From Ananas comosus (lineage: Eukaryota; Streptophyta; Magnoliopsida; Poales; Bromeliaceae): a stretch of 64,000 nt of DNA. The notes beneath the pieces were generated by a model. The model saw only the letters and a list, made by a program, of their open reading frames with translations, searched no databases and was not told where the DNA came from. The position numbers and the translations under genes were made by a program. Shown here in pieces: positions 1-10,661 of the stretch (position 1 is its first letter; the number at the start of each line of letters is the position of its first letter). The DNA is taken from the NCBI RefSeq assembly GCF_001540865.1, contig NC_033628.1, forward strand, positions 11,691,249-11,755,248. The letters are read 5' to 3'.

Positions 1-525
1 GCCAACCGCCTCGTCTACCTCAAAGCCGCCCTATCCGAGACCCTCCGGCTGTACCCCTCCGTCCCCGAGGACTCGAAACACGTGGTGGCCGACGACATCC
101 TCCCCGACGGGACATTCGTCCCCGCGGGATCGTCAATCACGTACTCCATCTACTCCGCGGGCCGCATGAAGTCCGTGTGGGGCGACGACTGCCTCGAGTT
201 CCGTCCGGAGCGGTGGCTCACCCCGGACGGCAAAAGCTACGATCCGCACGACTCGTTTAAGTTCGTCGCGTTCAACGCCGGCCCGCGAATTTGCCTCGGC
301 AAGGACCTCGCGTACCTGCAAATGAAGACCGTCGCCGCCGCGGTTCTTCTGCGGTACACTCTCGCGGTGGTCTCCGGCCACCGCGTCGAGCAGAAGATGT
401 CGTTGACGCTCTTCATGAAGCACGGGCTCAGGATGAGCGTGGAGAATCGTGACCTCGGCTCAATTGTCGGCAAGCTCCGGCCGACTTTGCCGGCGACGGC
501 GGAGGGGAATGCTGTTGCTGCTTAA
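1..525 (+). CDS. Cytochrome P450, CYP86 family (fatty-acid omega-hydroxylase type), 3' part
   Basis: The reading frame is open from base 1 to a TAA at 523-525, giving the last 174 residues of a P450. Visible P450 landmarks are the K-helix ExxR (ETLR, residues 13-16), the PERF-region FRPERW, and the heme-binding loop [10 protein letters not shown] carrying the cysteine ligand. The stretches [23 protein letters not shown] and [14 protein letters not shown] are typical of CYP86A enzymes, with CYP86B as the alternative. These ER-bound enzymes omega-hydroxylate long-chain fatty acids for cutin and suberin; that role is family knowledge. The N-terminal two thirds, with membrane anchor and I-helix, lie upstream of the window. 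Coding GC is very high, as in many monocot P450s. An AATAAA at 553-558 may be the polyadenylation signal. Confidence 0.93.
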   Translation, partial: ANRLVYLKAALSETLRLYPSVPEDSKHVVADDILPDGTFVPAGSSITYSIYSAGRMKSVWGDDCLEFRPERWLTPDGKSYDPHDSFKFVAFNAGPRICLGKDLAYLQMKTVAAAVLLRYTLAVVSGHRVEQKMSLTLFMKHGLRMSVENRDLGSIVGKLRPTLPATAEGNAVAA

Positions 526-2528
526 ATTCTGTGTTTTAATTATCTCAAATTTAATAAATTTGGAGTGCTCAAGTTTGAATTAGATGTAGATACATAGATA
601 GGCGTTGGTACGAGTACGTAGTTGGAAAACACAGAATAAGTAAAAGTAGTTAAATTTATACATAGTCCGCGTAGTGCATGCCCCTGTCGCTATTTGGCTT
701 AGTATAATTTCCAATTAAAATGTTATTAGTTGTTGAACCTGCATGCAAACTAAACTTTACTACGTACTCTTAATTATGAAAATTTTAAGATTATTGTAAA
801 GTGACATTAGGAAGAAAATATTAGCCATGCAGACACTAAGGATTAGTTTGTGAGAGTTAAAGAGACTTTAATTTTTAAATAAAAAGTCGAGAAATTAGCC
901 AAATCTACTACTATTTAATCAAATTTGTCTCCGTTATCTAATAAAATTAGAAGAGCAAAATTTTTCTTAGGTGACTTCTTATCACGAAATTACCGTATTA
1001 TTCTTAATTAGATTTTTAACGCACCCAATAGCTTAATTCCTTATCAAGTGCCTTTTTTTTTTTTCCATCTCAAGCCCAAAAAATTGATCACATCGTTGGA
1101 TCAATCTCTATAACTAAGTTAGATCCTAGGAAATTTGTGCTTGGTTTGTGGAGGAAAAAGAAAAAGAAAAAAAAAAGCCTCTCCTCACACCTGACATTTA
1201 AGTAACCAGATCTCACATTGGATTCTCTTAACAGAATGGGCTCAACGGATTGGGCTCAAAAAATTGATGAAATCATATTGATGCAACAATCAAGGCCCAT
1301 GGTGCCGTCCGCGCTGCTACCACCTTTATTCCGCTAATAAATAAAATAGAGTTGAAAAATATATATATCAATATACTCTTGTATTTTGTGATGAGACTTA
1401 AAAAATATATCTTAACTGACTCATTATAATTTATAACACACGATACACATCACGTTAAAAAATTTTCGACCTTATGGCACACCGGAGTCGCTGAGCAGTG
1501 ATGGTAGACGAAAGGACACAAGGAGTAGAAGAAGAGGATGATTATTTATGCCCAATGTTATCAATCTATCTGCTAGTTACTTTGACACCAGATTTGCTTT
1601 GATACACAATATATATGATGACAAAAGCAAAGAAAATCTAGCTTATGGAATGCAGCAAAAATATTAAAAGATAATCAAAAAAGAGAATAAAAAATAGAAC
1701 ACACAAATATTTATATAGTTTGATCATTGATCTATATCCACGAATAAAGACAGAGTGAATACTTTCATTATAATTAAAATAGAGTACAAACAAATTTCAA
1801 AAATACACTTATAATCTCTCTCATTTTGCTGCAATTTACAATAAAGAACATACTTATAATAGTGTTAAACTCTAATACAATTAAGAATACAAATCTATTA
1901 AAATCAACAACAAATTTAACAAAATTGAACATAATTTGAATTTAACTTGATGAAATAATCAAATAGAAATAAGATTAGAAAATCTTGTAATTTCAAAATT
2001 CCAGACATATCCAATATTGAAAAAAAAAATATCTAAATTGCAAATACTAGGACTATTATATCTTTTTTTCCCAACTCTCCAAAAACTAAAAGCTTCAGAT
2101 TGGGCAAAGGCAACAATTTCTACTAAAAACTTCAGGCAAGTTTACTAATGGTGAAAGAACTATTTTGCACTTCAAAATCATGGAACATTATACTTTGTAT
2201 ATATTTGTGTTATAGTAAAATCTTAGATCTCCACAAATTCATGTCTAAGATTAGAGATAAACACACATTAGTAATTGCTCCTCAAAAGAGACTTTTTAAT
2301 CAAACCTAATAATATCAATCCATCCCCAAGAATTCAAACACAAATTTTTGCACATCACATCACACGCTAATTAACAAACACACAGAAATATGGAAAACAG
2401 GCAAGTACATTTATTGGACAGTTCAATTTCTCCCCACTAAAAAAAAAAAGAAGCAAAAATATCAGTGGCACTAATCATCATCATCAACAATAATAATAGC
2501 AATAGCAATAGCAGTGATTAAACAACCC
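526..2528. other. Intergenic, AT-rich; decayed retroelement traces
   Basis: No gene was recognised. The segment holds the P450 3' flank and the 3' flank of the convergent DUF7733-type gene. It has many A/T runs and stop codons in all frames. Around 1600-1900 the sequence looks like the decayed terminal part of a Copia-type LTR (see separate entry). Confidence 0.6.
1590..1900. mobile_element. Probable decayed Copia-type LTR fragment
   Basis: A stretch reads like the common plant Copia LTR/PBS-proximal sequence: a GCAGCAAAAATAT motif, then an ATATAGTTTGATCATTGATC stretch, a 'TCCACGAATAAAGACAGAGTG' type motif and 'AATAGAGTACAA'. The match is to remembered repeat consensus sequences only. No intact LTR pair, TSD or coding domain was seen. 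Confidence 0.35.
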
Positions 2529-3323
2529 TCACAGCTTCTTCTTGTCTTTCTCCTTACTACCAAAATTATTATTATTATTATTATTATCTGCGGAGTGTGA
2601 GTAATGGCGCATGAGAGCTCTGGGGAGGTAGATGGGGAGGAGGAAGCCGAGCAGGTTGAAGGTCCAGAAGGCGAGGTTGGCGAGGGCGAGGGCGCGGCCG
2701 GCGAGGAGGCGGCGCGGAGGGGCGAGGTCGGCCTTGCGCATCTCGGCGCGGAGCCAGTCGGCGAGGGTGAAGAGGCGGCGGGCGTTGTAGGAGACGGGGA
2801 CGAAGGCGCGGATGGGGAGGGAGAAGTGGTGGGAGAAGGTGACGCCCTCGAGGAAGACCTGGGCGGCGAGGAGGAAGACGTGGGGGGCGGCGGCGGCGAG
2901 GCCGTGCTTGTCGCCGGCGAGGACGCCGTCGACGATGTAGGCGATGGGGAGGAGGAGGCCGAGGACGGCGCCGAGGGCGACGTAGGCGGCGAGGAGGGGG
3001 TTGCGTTGGCCGAAGATGGGAGGGGGAGGGGAGGGGGAGAGCGGGGGGAAGGAGAGGGAGGAGAGGAGGTAGAGGTAGGGGAGGGAGAGGAGGGCGAAGG
3101 CGAGGTCGGCCACGGGGACGGTGGAGCTGGCGGCGAGGACGACGAGGGTCGCGAGCGCGTTCAGCTGCCGGAAGGACAGGAACCGGTGGATCCGCCGCGG
3201 CGAGTGCGCCTGCAGCCCCGGCCGCAGCAGCGCGTCGTCCTCCGCCGCCTTCGCCTCCGCCCCCGCCCCCGCCGCCGACACCTCGATCCCCCCGCCCCCC
3301 GTGGGCCCCACGCCGCCCGACAT
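2529..3323 (-). CDS. Multi-pass membrane protein, plant DUF7733-type family
   Basis: Intronless 264-residue ORF starting MSGGVGPT, a start conserved in the plant family (Arabidopsis members are annotated only as transmembrane proteins). A Gly/Ala-rich N-terminus (1-45) precedes the FRQLNALATLVVLAASS segment. Hydrophobic segments lie near residues 52-70, 72-95, 112-135, 145-165 and 215-237. Family-conserved stretches include GDKHGLAAAAPHVFLLAAQV, an ADWLRAEM helix, and AFWTFNLLGFLLPIYLPRA near the C-terminus. Function is unknown, with a predicted membrane location. The tail carries an Asn run encoded by an ATT/AAT microsatellite (2568-2589), then a Lys-rich end. GC is extremely high, so long antisense ORFs overlap it; they are shadows. 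The DUF number is from memory, but family membership is fairly secure. Confidence 0.78.
   Translation of the reverse strand: MSGGVGPTGGGGIEVSAAGAGAEAKAAEDDALLRPGLQAHSPRRIHRFLSFRQLNALATLVVLAASSTVPVADLAFALLSLPYLYLLSSLSFPPLSPSPPPPIFGQRNPLLAAYVALGAVLGLLLPIAYIVDGVLAGDKHGLAAAAPHVFLLAAQVFLEGVTFSHHFSLPIRAFVPVSYNARRLFTLADWLRAEMRKADLAPPRRLLAGRALALANLAFWTFNLLGFLLPIYLPRALMRHYSHSADNNNNNNNFGSKEKDKKKL
2568..2589. repeat. (ATT)n microsatellite inside coding sequence
   Basis: A trinucleotide run encodes the polyasparagine stretch near the C-terminus of the DUF7733-type protein. It keeps the frame and is probably length-polymorphic. Confidence 0.85.
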
Positions 3324-4051
3324 AATCTACTGATTGATCGATCGATCGCAATCGCAATCGCAATCGCAATCTCAGTCACACCACCAGCGAGAGAGAGGAG
3401 AATAGCAGAGAATGAAGATCAGGATCAGGAACAACTGGAGTGCGCAGCAGCAGCAACAAGAACAAAGACCAACAAGTGGAGGAGAGGAGAGGAAAGGGAG
3501 AGAACGGTGGAGTCGGATGAGGTGGCGGGGGGGGCGGTGGGGGGCGACGACCGAGGACGCGTGGCGGGATCTCGCGGGCCTGTTGCTCAGCTGCCGACAC
3601 GTGTTGCGCGACAGACGAGGATGAGATGGAAAAAAATAAATATAAAGAATTACTGTTTTATTTTTTATTTTTTTTAATGGAGAAGTGCGACACGTCGATA
3701 CGGGTGGAAGTAGCGACCGACCTTCGTGGGTTGTACCCACCAGGATTTCTTTTCGTTCGCTCTCCTTCTACTTTCTTTTCCTCTTGAATTGAGGACGCTA
3801 GTGACTTCGCTGCATTAATTCTTTCTTATGTGGCAGTTGAACCAAAGCGCACATATTTAATTGTAAGTCACACAATACAACAATCTACTCTTTTTTCTTT
3901 TCCTATACAAATATTCACACTTGACATGTTTAGTGCAAAGTTAAAAAGAACGAAAAAGGAGAGCAGAGACTCGGAAACAAATTTAACAAATGCAAGGAAC
4001 TTCCAAAAGATGAAATAGGAAAAGCGAAAAAAAAAAAAAAAAAAAAATCAA
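3324..4051. promoter_or_regulatory. Promoter/5' leader of the DUF7733-type gene and 3' flank of the U-box kinase gene
   Basis: This 728-bp gap lies between the start codon of the DUF7733-type gene (minus strand) and the stop of the PUB33-like gene (minus strand). It has a GATC/ATCGCA repeat at 3337-3372 in the presumed 5' leader and a poly-A run at about 4027-4047 beside the kinase stop codon. No coding sequence was recognised. Confidence 0.55.
3337..3372. repeat. GATC/(ATCGCA)n short tandem repeat
   Basis: Three GATC units are followed by about four copies of the hexamer ATCGCA, just upstream of the DUF7733-type start codon, probably in its 5' UTR. Confidence 0.85.
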
Positions 4052-7000
4052 TCACAGCTGCAGCTGCATCTGCTGAAGCCATTCCTGAATGGCGGAACGA
4101 AGGGCGTGATTCGGAATGAGCTCGCAGTGGGGAAGTTTTAAGTTAGTCATCGGCGACGTATCGTGGCCGCTGTCGAGCCACCCTTTTATAGCCTCGGCTT
4201 CGTATGTGAATCCATCCGCGGCGATGTGCGGATCCCTCATGATCTCCTGATATTGTGTTTATGCACAGAGAACCGTACGTTAGTAACTACTGGGGCAATT
4301 GTTTTCACCAATATTTGGAGCGAGTTTATATGCGTCGCAGAGTAATTATAGACGCATTTGTAGTTAATGCAAAACAAGAAGACCATGAAGATGAAACATT
4401 TGGTCTCAAAGAAAGCATTTGAGGTGTTAAGAGAAGGTATTTGAGGTTAACACTAACGTAAGTAACACTAATTCTCAACGAACTCGAGTATGACAGCTAA
4501 GTTTACTAGTAAACAATTGAAGGAGAGAAAGTATAAGCTACTAGTAGAGACTATGAAATTTTGAACAGGGATTCATTCATCTTTACCTGAAAGATTGGAC
4601 AGACGAAGTAGGACGGTATACGGTGCTCATCCAAGACAGATCCAGACGGCGGCGGCGATGCAGACAACGAAGCAGCCTTCATCAACGGTTCGACCACTCT
4701 CCACACCTCCTCCACGAGATCGGGCCGCCGCCTCCTGCTCAACTCCGCGCACCTCAATCCAATGTGTGCCAACTGCTTGGCCTGCACGAAAGGCCAGTCT
4801 CCAGCCGTCGAATCAATCATCGAGTGCAAGTTACCGTCCTCCACGGCGTCCTCCACTTCTCTTGCAATCCCTAAGGGAGGCTTCCCCGTTAACAGGCGCA
4901 GAATGATGATACCAAAGGAGTAGATATCGGATCGCGGAGTCAACCGGCCAGTGGAAATGAATTCAGGGTCCATGTAAGCAAACGTTCCACGGGGGTTAGT
5001 GGTGCGGTAAAGGGTGGTGGTGGTGGTGTTCGATTGGATCAGCAGGCGGCAGATGCCGAAGTCACTGAGCTTGCTGATGAAGTTAGCATCGAGGAGGATG
5101 TTACTGGGCTTGAGATCCCCGTGGACGACAGGGTGGGGCTTGTTGGAATGGAGGAAGATGAGCGCGGAGCAAATCTCCCCGATGATCCGGATGCGGACTT
5201 GCCATGTGAGGGGTGGAGTGTTATTCAAGCAAACTAGACGGTCTTCGAGGCTTCCGTTTGGTAGATATTCATAGACGAGGCCCGATGCTTCCGAGCATGC
5301 TCCGATCAGGGTGACGAGGTTCGGGTGCCTCACTCTACTGAGGACAGCAACCTGCCAACAACAAAAATTCATACCATTCAGCAGTGCGATGAGATTTCCA
5401 CAATCTGATCAATTACTAAGGGAAAAATTATATGGACCTTGCCGATATCTGATCACATGAAATTTCTATTTTGAAGCTACTTCTATCAAGGGCTAGGTGT
5501 GTTTAAGGGCAGTTAGGTCAACTAGACTGATGTCTAGGGAGGGGTGGGTGGTTGATTGAAGCCTGTAGTTTACTTTAAACAATGAAAAGTTTAGGTAGTT
5601 CTATGTGACTATCTAAACATTAAGACGGTACCGAAATATATTTCCCTTGCAATATTGGGGCAATAAGTTTTTTGAGAACTAAGTGGACTTAAAAGACCTC
5701 TTGTTGGAACTCTGATTGGCCTTGCAAGCTTTCAGGATGCAGCTTCTTTATAGCCACGGTGGTGTTGCGTAGAAAGCCTTTGTAAACGCTTCCGAAGCCG
5801 CCTTCTCCTATCTTCAGTGTCTCGCAGAAATTTTGAGTTGCTTGCTTTAGCTCCAACAAGGAAAACTCGGAGTTCAAGGCCCCATGAGAGTCGGAACTCA
5901 TCTGCTCCCTCTTCTTGCGTAATTCTTCGGCCTCTTTAACAGCATCATCTCGCTCGCGCTGCAAATTATCAAACTCTGCTTGCAGCGAATGGAGGAGGTC
6001 CCTTGCTGCCGACAGTTTCTCTTCAAGATCCTTGGTAGCATAATCAGAACTGGTGATCTGCTGTTCCAGTGCCAACATCTGCTCATTTGCCTTTTGGAGC
6101 TGTTCGGCGATTTCATCTCGCTGGTTTTTGAGCAGTTCTATCTCCTGCATTTCTTTTGCAAGAGACTCCTCGATTTCTTTCCTCCTTTTTGCCTCTTTTT
6201 TGTATAAGTTCTCAGATTCTTTCACCTGCAAGAAGAATCCGCTTCAGTATCATACTTTGCATGGTATATATACACAATGCAACTCGTGATTAGGCACATA
6301 ATGAAAATAAAAAGAATTACTTTCTGAAGAGCCAAGATCACATCTTTTTCAGCTTTCCTACGCCTGCGCGATTCCTCAAAAGCTTCATTCTTTAGGTTCT
6401 CAGCTTCTGCGAGGGCTTCTCTGAGTTTATCATATACATCAGCATCCAACCCCATGTCATCCTGTTAAAATCAACCATTAGTTATAATAAATCTTTACTG
6501 GGACTTATCTTTGCCATTTACTCACCATTTAAGAAACATTAGTGAGCAAAAAAGAAGATGACACCCACCAGTTCATGGCGCGGAGATGAAAAATGATCCT
6601 CCTCGGACTCGTGCACCGAAGGCAACACTACCGACCCAACTTCACTCTCCTCTTCCCGAGCTAATTGCACTGGACCCAAGTTGCTAACCACTTCATCGCT
6701 CGTAGATGATGACGTGCGCGAAGTTCTCCTCGAGATCCCTTCCCAAGGATCAATTGAACTGTTGGTGCTTAACCTACGATCTAGTGTTACCTGATCAGGC
6801 CCTCGAGGATGTAGCCCTGCAGGAAGAGCAGCAAGCGTGTCGTTTCTCGACCTCTGCGTGAAATAATCTTGCCTAATGCTTCCCTGCGAGCTCGACAACG
6901 GAGTGGACCCCTGCCCCTGAGGTAGTGTTAATGACCTCAACCTATCTGAGAGGCTGGACATTGAGCTTGAGCTAGAAAAAGGTGAAGGCGCTATACCCGG

Positions 7001-8609
7001 TGCATCGAAACCTGCCTCCCTGTTGAGAGAAAAATCCAATGTGCACAACTAATTAGAGTTATACGAGGTCCTAAACGGCCAGAAGATTATACAGACATGA
7101 CAAATCGAGTGTAATATTTATAAAGAATAATTATCAAAAAGGGTCCCCTTGGAAAAACTTGATCTTACTTGGTGTAAATCAAGTTCCCTTTGCAAACAAA
7201 CCATATCTTGCATGATGGATCAGCCTTTTGCAACACCGCAATTGCCGTCTTGGACTTCGGTGTATTCATCTTCCTGTAATTTGAGAACAACCTTTTAGAC
7301 TGAAATTCAATAACTGTTTTTTTTCTTTTTTTTCTGAATCTGAGAACTAAGAAACCTATTGCTATTGTATAACAAAGAAGTTACACACTCTTGGTGACAT
7401 ACTTTGAGTAATGCTTGTCTGCTGCTGCACCCATGACAAGCTTGGTAATTCCGTGAAGAGAAATGAGCTCCAGAAGCCCTTTAGCAACATCATCCATCTC
7501 GATCACTAGTTTCTCAGCTTTAACCTGAACAACGGAAACGAAAACTTTTCTTTCAACCACAATCTGTAACCGCAATATGTAGATTTTATCTTTCGTCTAA
7601 TTTCCTAATGTAGCGCTGAATATACGTCCCGAATACTCGCCGGACACGGTGTCTTCGTTGTAAATATAAATATACAGCACCGGCAGATGATTATAAGAAC
7701 TACTAGAAAGAAAGAATGGTGGATAGGGAGCGGAAATCGCACCTTAACTTTCGAGCATACCACGAGGTATTGATCCAAACTCTTGACCATCTTCTCCCTT
7801 TCAAGCTGCCTGTATGCGGCGACCTCCTGCGGTTTTAGTTTGCTTGCGTGGAACTTGGCCCCCACTGAAACCAATGTGAAGCGAAACTGCAGTTAGAAGC
7901 AGCTCATAGCAAAGATTATCTTTCAGTAGTGTATAGCGTGGGACGCGAAAAGCCCTTTTCAGTGAGTCTTTGTGGCAGAAGCCAATTTTGTCACTAGTCG
8001 GAATCGAGTTTTTCCAGATGCCGCGCATATTCTGCAGCATTAGGTTGCTTATGCGAGACGAGGAACAAACATGAGAACAGAAGCAGATGCTTCGAACAGA
8101 TATTAGGGCTTAATATGTCAGAGTTTTCAGACTAAGATCAGTTGCAATTGAGATCCTAAATCTGCCCAAAATTCAAATAACTGTACATCAGAAGGAAATT
8201 GACCAGAGTTAAGCGATCTCCGCTCATAGTTATTCGCCAATCCCTAAAGAATTAAACTATTATCTTAGATTACCCCAAACTAGAGAAGAATCAAAATATT
8301 CAACAAAAGCAACAAATTATTTCCTGAAATTGAATGCGAAGTGTGCGAGAGGGAGAGAGAGAGAAGCGTACTGAAGGGGATCATTTGGGCGGGGACATGA
8401 ACGTGGGCGATAACGATCCTCGCGTCCTTGGAAACGTTCTGAAGAGCCCAAAGCAGAGTGTTTTTCCCATACTTGATCTCCTCCGCCACCGCCACGTAAA
8501 CCCTCTCCTCCCCCTCCGCCGCGGCGGCGGCGGCGGCGGCGGCGAGGCTCGCCGACGACGATCTCCCGCTGCGGTTGCTCGCCGTTTCCCAGCTCCGGTT
8601 CCCCTCCAT
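4052..8609 (-). CDS. U-box domain-containing protein kinase (PUB33-like; USP + kinase + U-box)
   Basis: Nine coding exons on the minus strand, 5' to 3': 8609-8372, 7864-7743, 7524-7403, 7273-7169, 7019-6569, 6461-6321, 6225-5698, 5351-4587 and 4246-4052. All junctions are GT/AG and phases close to give 888 residues, typical of the PUB33 class. Domains: Ala run 23-31; universal-stress-protein domain about 37-190; Ser-rich linker; coiled coil about 350-500; protein kinase about 525-790 with [11 protein letters not shown] (533-543), Lys553, Glu569, HGD (646-648) and DFG (666-668); U-box from about 814 ([16 protein letters not shown]) to the end. The U-box implies E3 ubiquitin ligase activity and the kinase is of RLCK-IX type. 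HGD in place of HRD marks a non-RD kinase. ATG 8609 was chosen because the longer in-frame extension translates a CT repeat of the 5' leader. The exact PUB paralogue is not resolved. Confidence 0.94.
8517..8545. repeat. (GCC/GGC)n repeat encoding polyalanine in the U-box kinase
   Basis: A GCC-type trinucleotide run encodes nine consecutive alanines (residues 23-31) just before the USP domain. It is frame-preserving and likely variable in length. Confidence 0.85.
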
Positions 8610-8689
8610 CTCCCCCGTTTCCCCAAAAGAGGCTCCGAAGCCTCTATTACACCATCCTCGCGGGCTCCGCGCGAGAATTAATGGGGATT

Positions 8690-8693
<4 letters not shown>

Positions 8694-8731
<38 letters not shown>
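8694..8731. repeat. (GA)n/(CT)n microsatellite in PUB33-like 5' leader
   Basis: A pure GA run on the plus strand, so CT on the sense strand, lies about 85 bp upstream of the chosen start codon of the U-box kinase gene. Confidence 0.9.
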
Positions 8732-8734
<3 letters not shown>

Positions 8735-8739
8735 GAATC

Positions 8740-10619
8740 GGAGAAGAAGCTTCGGAGATTGGGGATGATGATGTTCGGAAAATATCGAAGTAGTTAGGCA
8801 TGAAGGAAAAGGAAGTAGTGAGGTAAAGATGACTTCAAGGAGATGGCCAAGTCAACGGCTATCATTTTTCTTTTTTTGGTAATAAAAGGTAAAATTGTCC
8901 ATTCTCAGATGCCCCTCAACTTTTTATTTCTGGAATTACCACCATCTTAATATTACTATTTTATAAATTAAAAAAAAAATTAGTTTGATTGAATTTAATA
9001 TTTTTTTGGAAAAAATATTAATTAAAAATTAAATTAATTAGGTTACTTCAGAAAACGACATATAATAATGTAATATTCTCCGTAAGAAACATACTATATA
9101 TATACATGCATACTTATTACATGTAAAAATGTAATAAGTGAATCGGGATGATCGCGCTTTTGATCTGATCCGTCCTCAATAGAAAAGTAGGTGAAAGCCA
9201 AAAAAAATTTTTTAAAAAAATCTGTCCAAAATCAGTCCCGACACATTAAGAAAGAAAGTAGAAGGTAGAAAAGCTTTTTCTTTTTTTGATTCTTTCATCT
9301 GTTAAAGAATTATCGACGCTCCTAATTGATTAGTAAATAAGAATAAAAAAAAACAATTAATTTATCCTGAATCCGTCTCGAGTCGTCAAAAAATAGAGTG
9401 AGAAAACTTTCTTCAATTTTTAGTTAAAAAAAGGGGATAAAATTAGTAGATAGATCCTAACCATTCATAGAATATACGTTAATTTTATACTTTATTTTTA
9501 GGTGTACAAATAATATTAAGCTATTCAAAATCAATGATTATAAAAATGAATAAAACCGAGCGTAGACTCGCCATATGTAAACAAAAAAAAAAAATTGAAT
9601 AGAACAAAATTTGTGTTCTTATTAAAATAAAATTAAATATTTATAATTCTCGCTGTCGTAAGGCATGGCCTGCACTACTAAGGAGTACATGAAAGAACGT
9701 TTAGAGAAAAAAAAAACGTAATAATAAGACAAAACCAAGATGCTTTAGCTAAGTTAATCCTCGTAAATTACACAGGGTGCTACGAATATGCTTCTCATTA
9801 AATAAATCAGCTCATTACATGCAACTTTTTTTAATTATAATATTAGCCGTTACAGTACACATATTTTACAACAAGCAAGTAAAATAAAAAAAATAAAGAA
9901 ACGAACGGAAAAAAAAAAAAAGAAAACGTAAAAGCTATATAGTTCGTTATGCCCTAACACCATTTACATTATTTTATTATAGTACATTAATTAATACATT
10001 TCTTGTTCAAACACACAGAATTAAATTATAAATTTAACTGTTGACGCGACCTAAACGTCTACAATGTAATGAGCGTAGAATTTGAGTCTAGCATACAAAA
10101 TTTGTACACGAATAATAAAATACCCCCAAAATAACACATATACGCGGTTTCGTGATAAAATTATGTGTATTTCTAATTCATTGCGTATGGTGCAGCGTAT
10201 GTCCCATACATTGATACATGTGGTCTAAGTTTTAATACCTATTATTATTATATTAAGATCTGCACGCATACTACACTCTATTATACATCATGGATTTGTG
10301 TATAAATTCTGTGATACAGTTTTTTTTTTTTTTCAATCTTTATTAAATAACATTAACTTCCTTGCTACTCCTTTGCATTTTAAAGTTTTATTTATATAAT
10401 ATATATTCTTATGTAACCAGTATATATATATATAAAAGATCATCCTATTAGTTAGTTAGTGGTTTAGTATTATATATGAATTTATCATTTGAGATGGTGA
10501 GAAAGGTCTCTATCTTTGTGCATCGTATTCTTTGTGACATAATTGATGAATGATACTTGTTTAGTGTCCGAAAGCGAGGCGTGGGGATTGTTTAGGCATG
10601 GATGGGGCACCACAAATGT

Positions 10620-10661
<42 letters not shown>

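Noticed and set aside
2584..3677. Long ORFs on both strands overlapping the DUF7733-type gene (including a 357-residue plus-strand ORF)
   Set aside because: They translate as Gly/Glu/Val or Arg/Pro low-complexity sequence, as expected for antisense or shifted frames of a very GC-rich exon. The minus-strand 264-residue frame has real membrane segments and a conserved start.
8610..8801. N-terminal extension of the PUB33-like protein to 8801
   Set aside because: The extra residues are LSLSLS encoded by the CT microsatellite and there is no family support. MEGNRSW at 8609 fits the family better.
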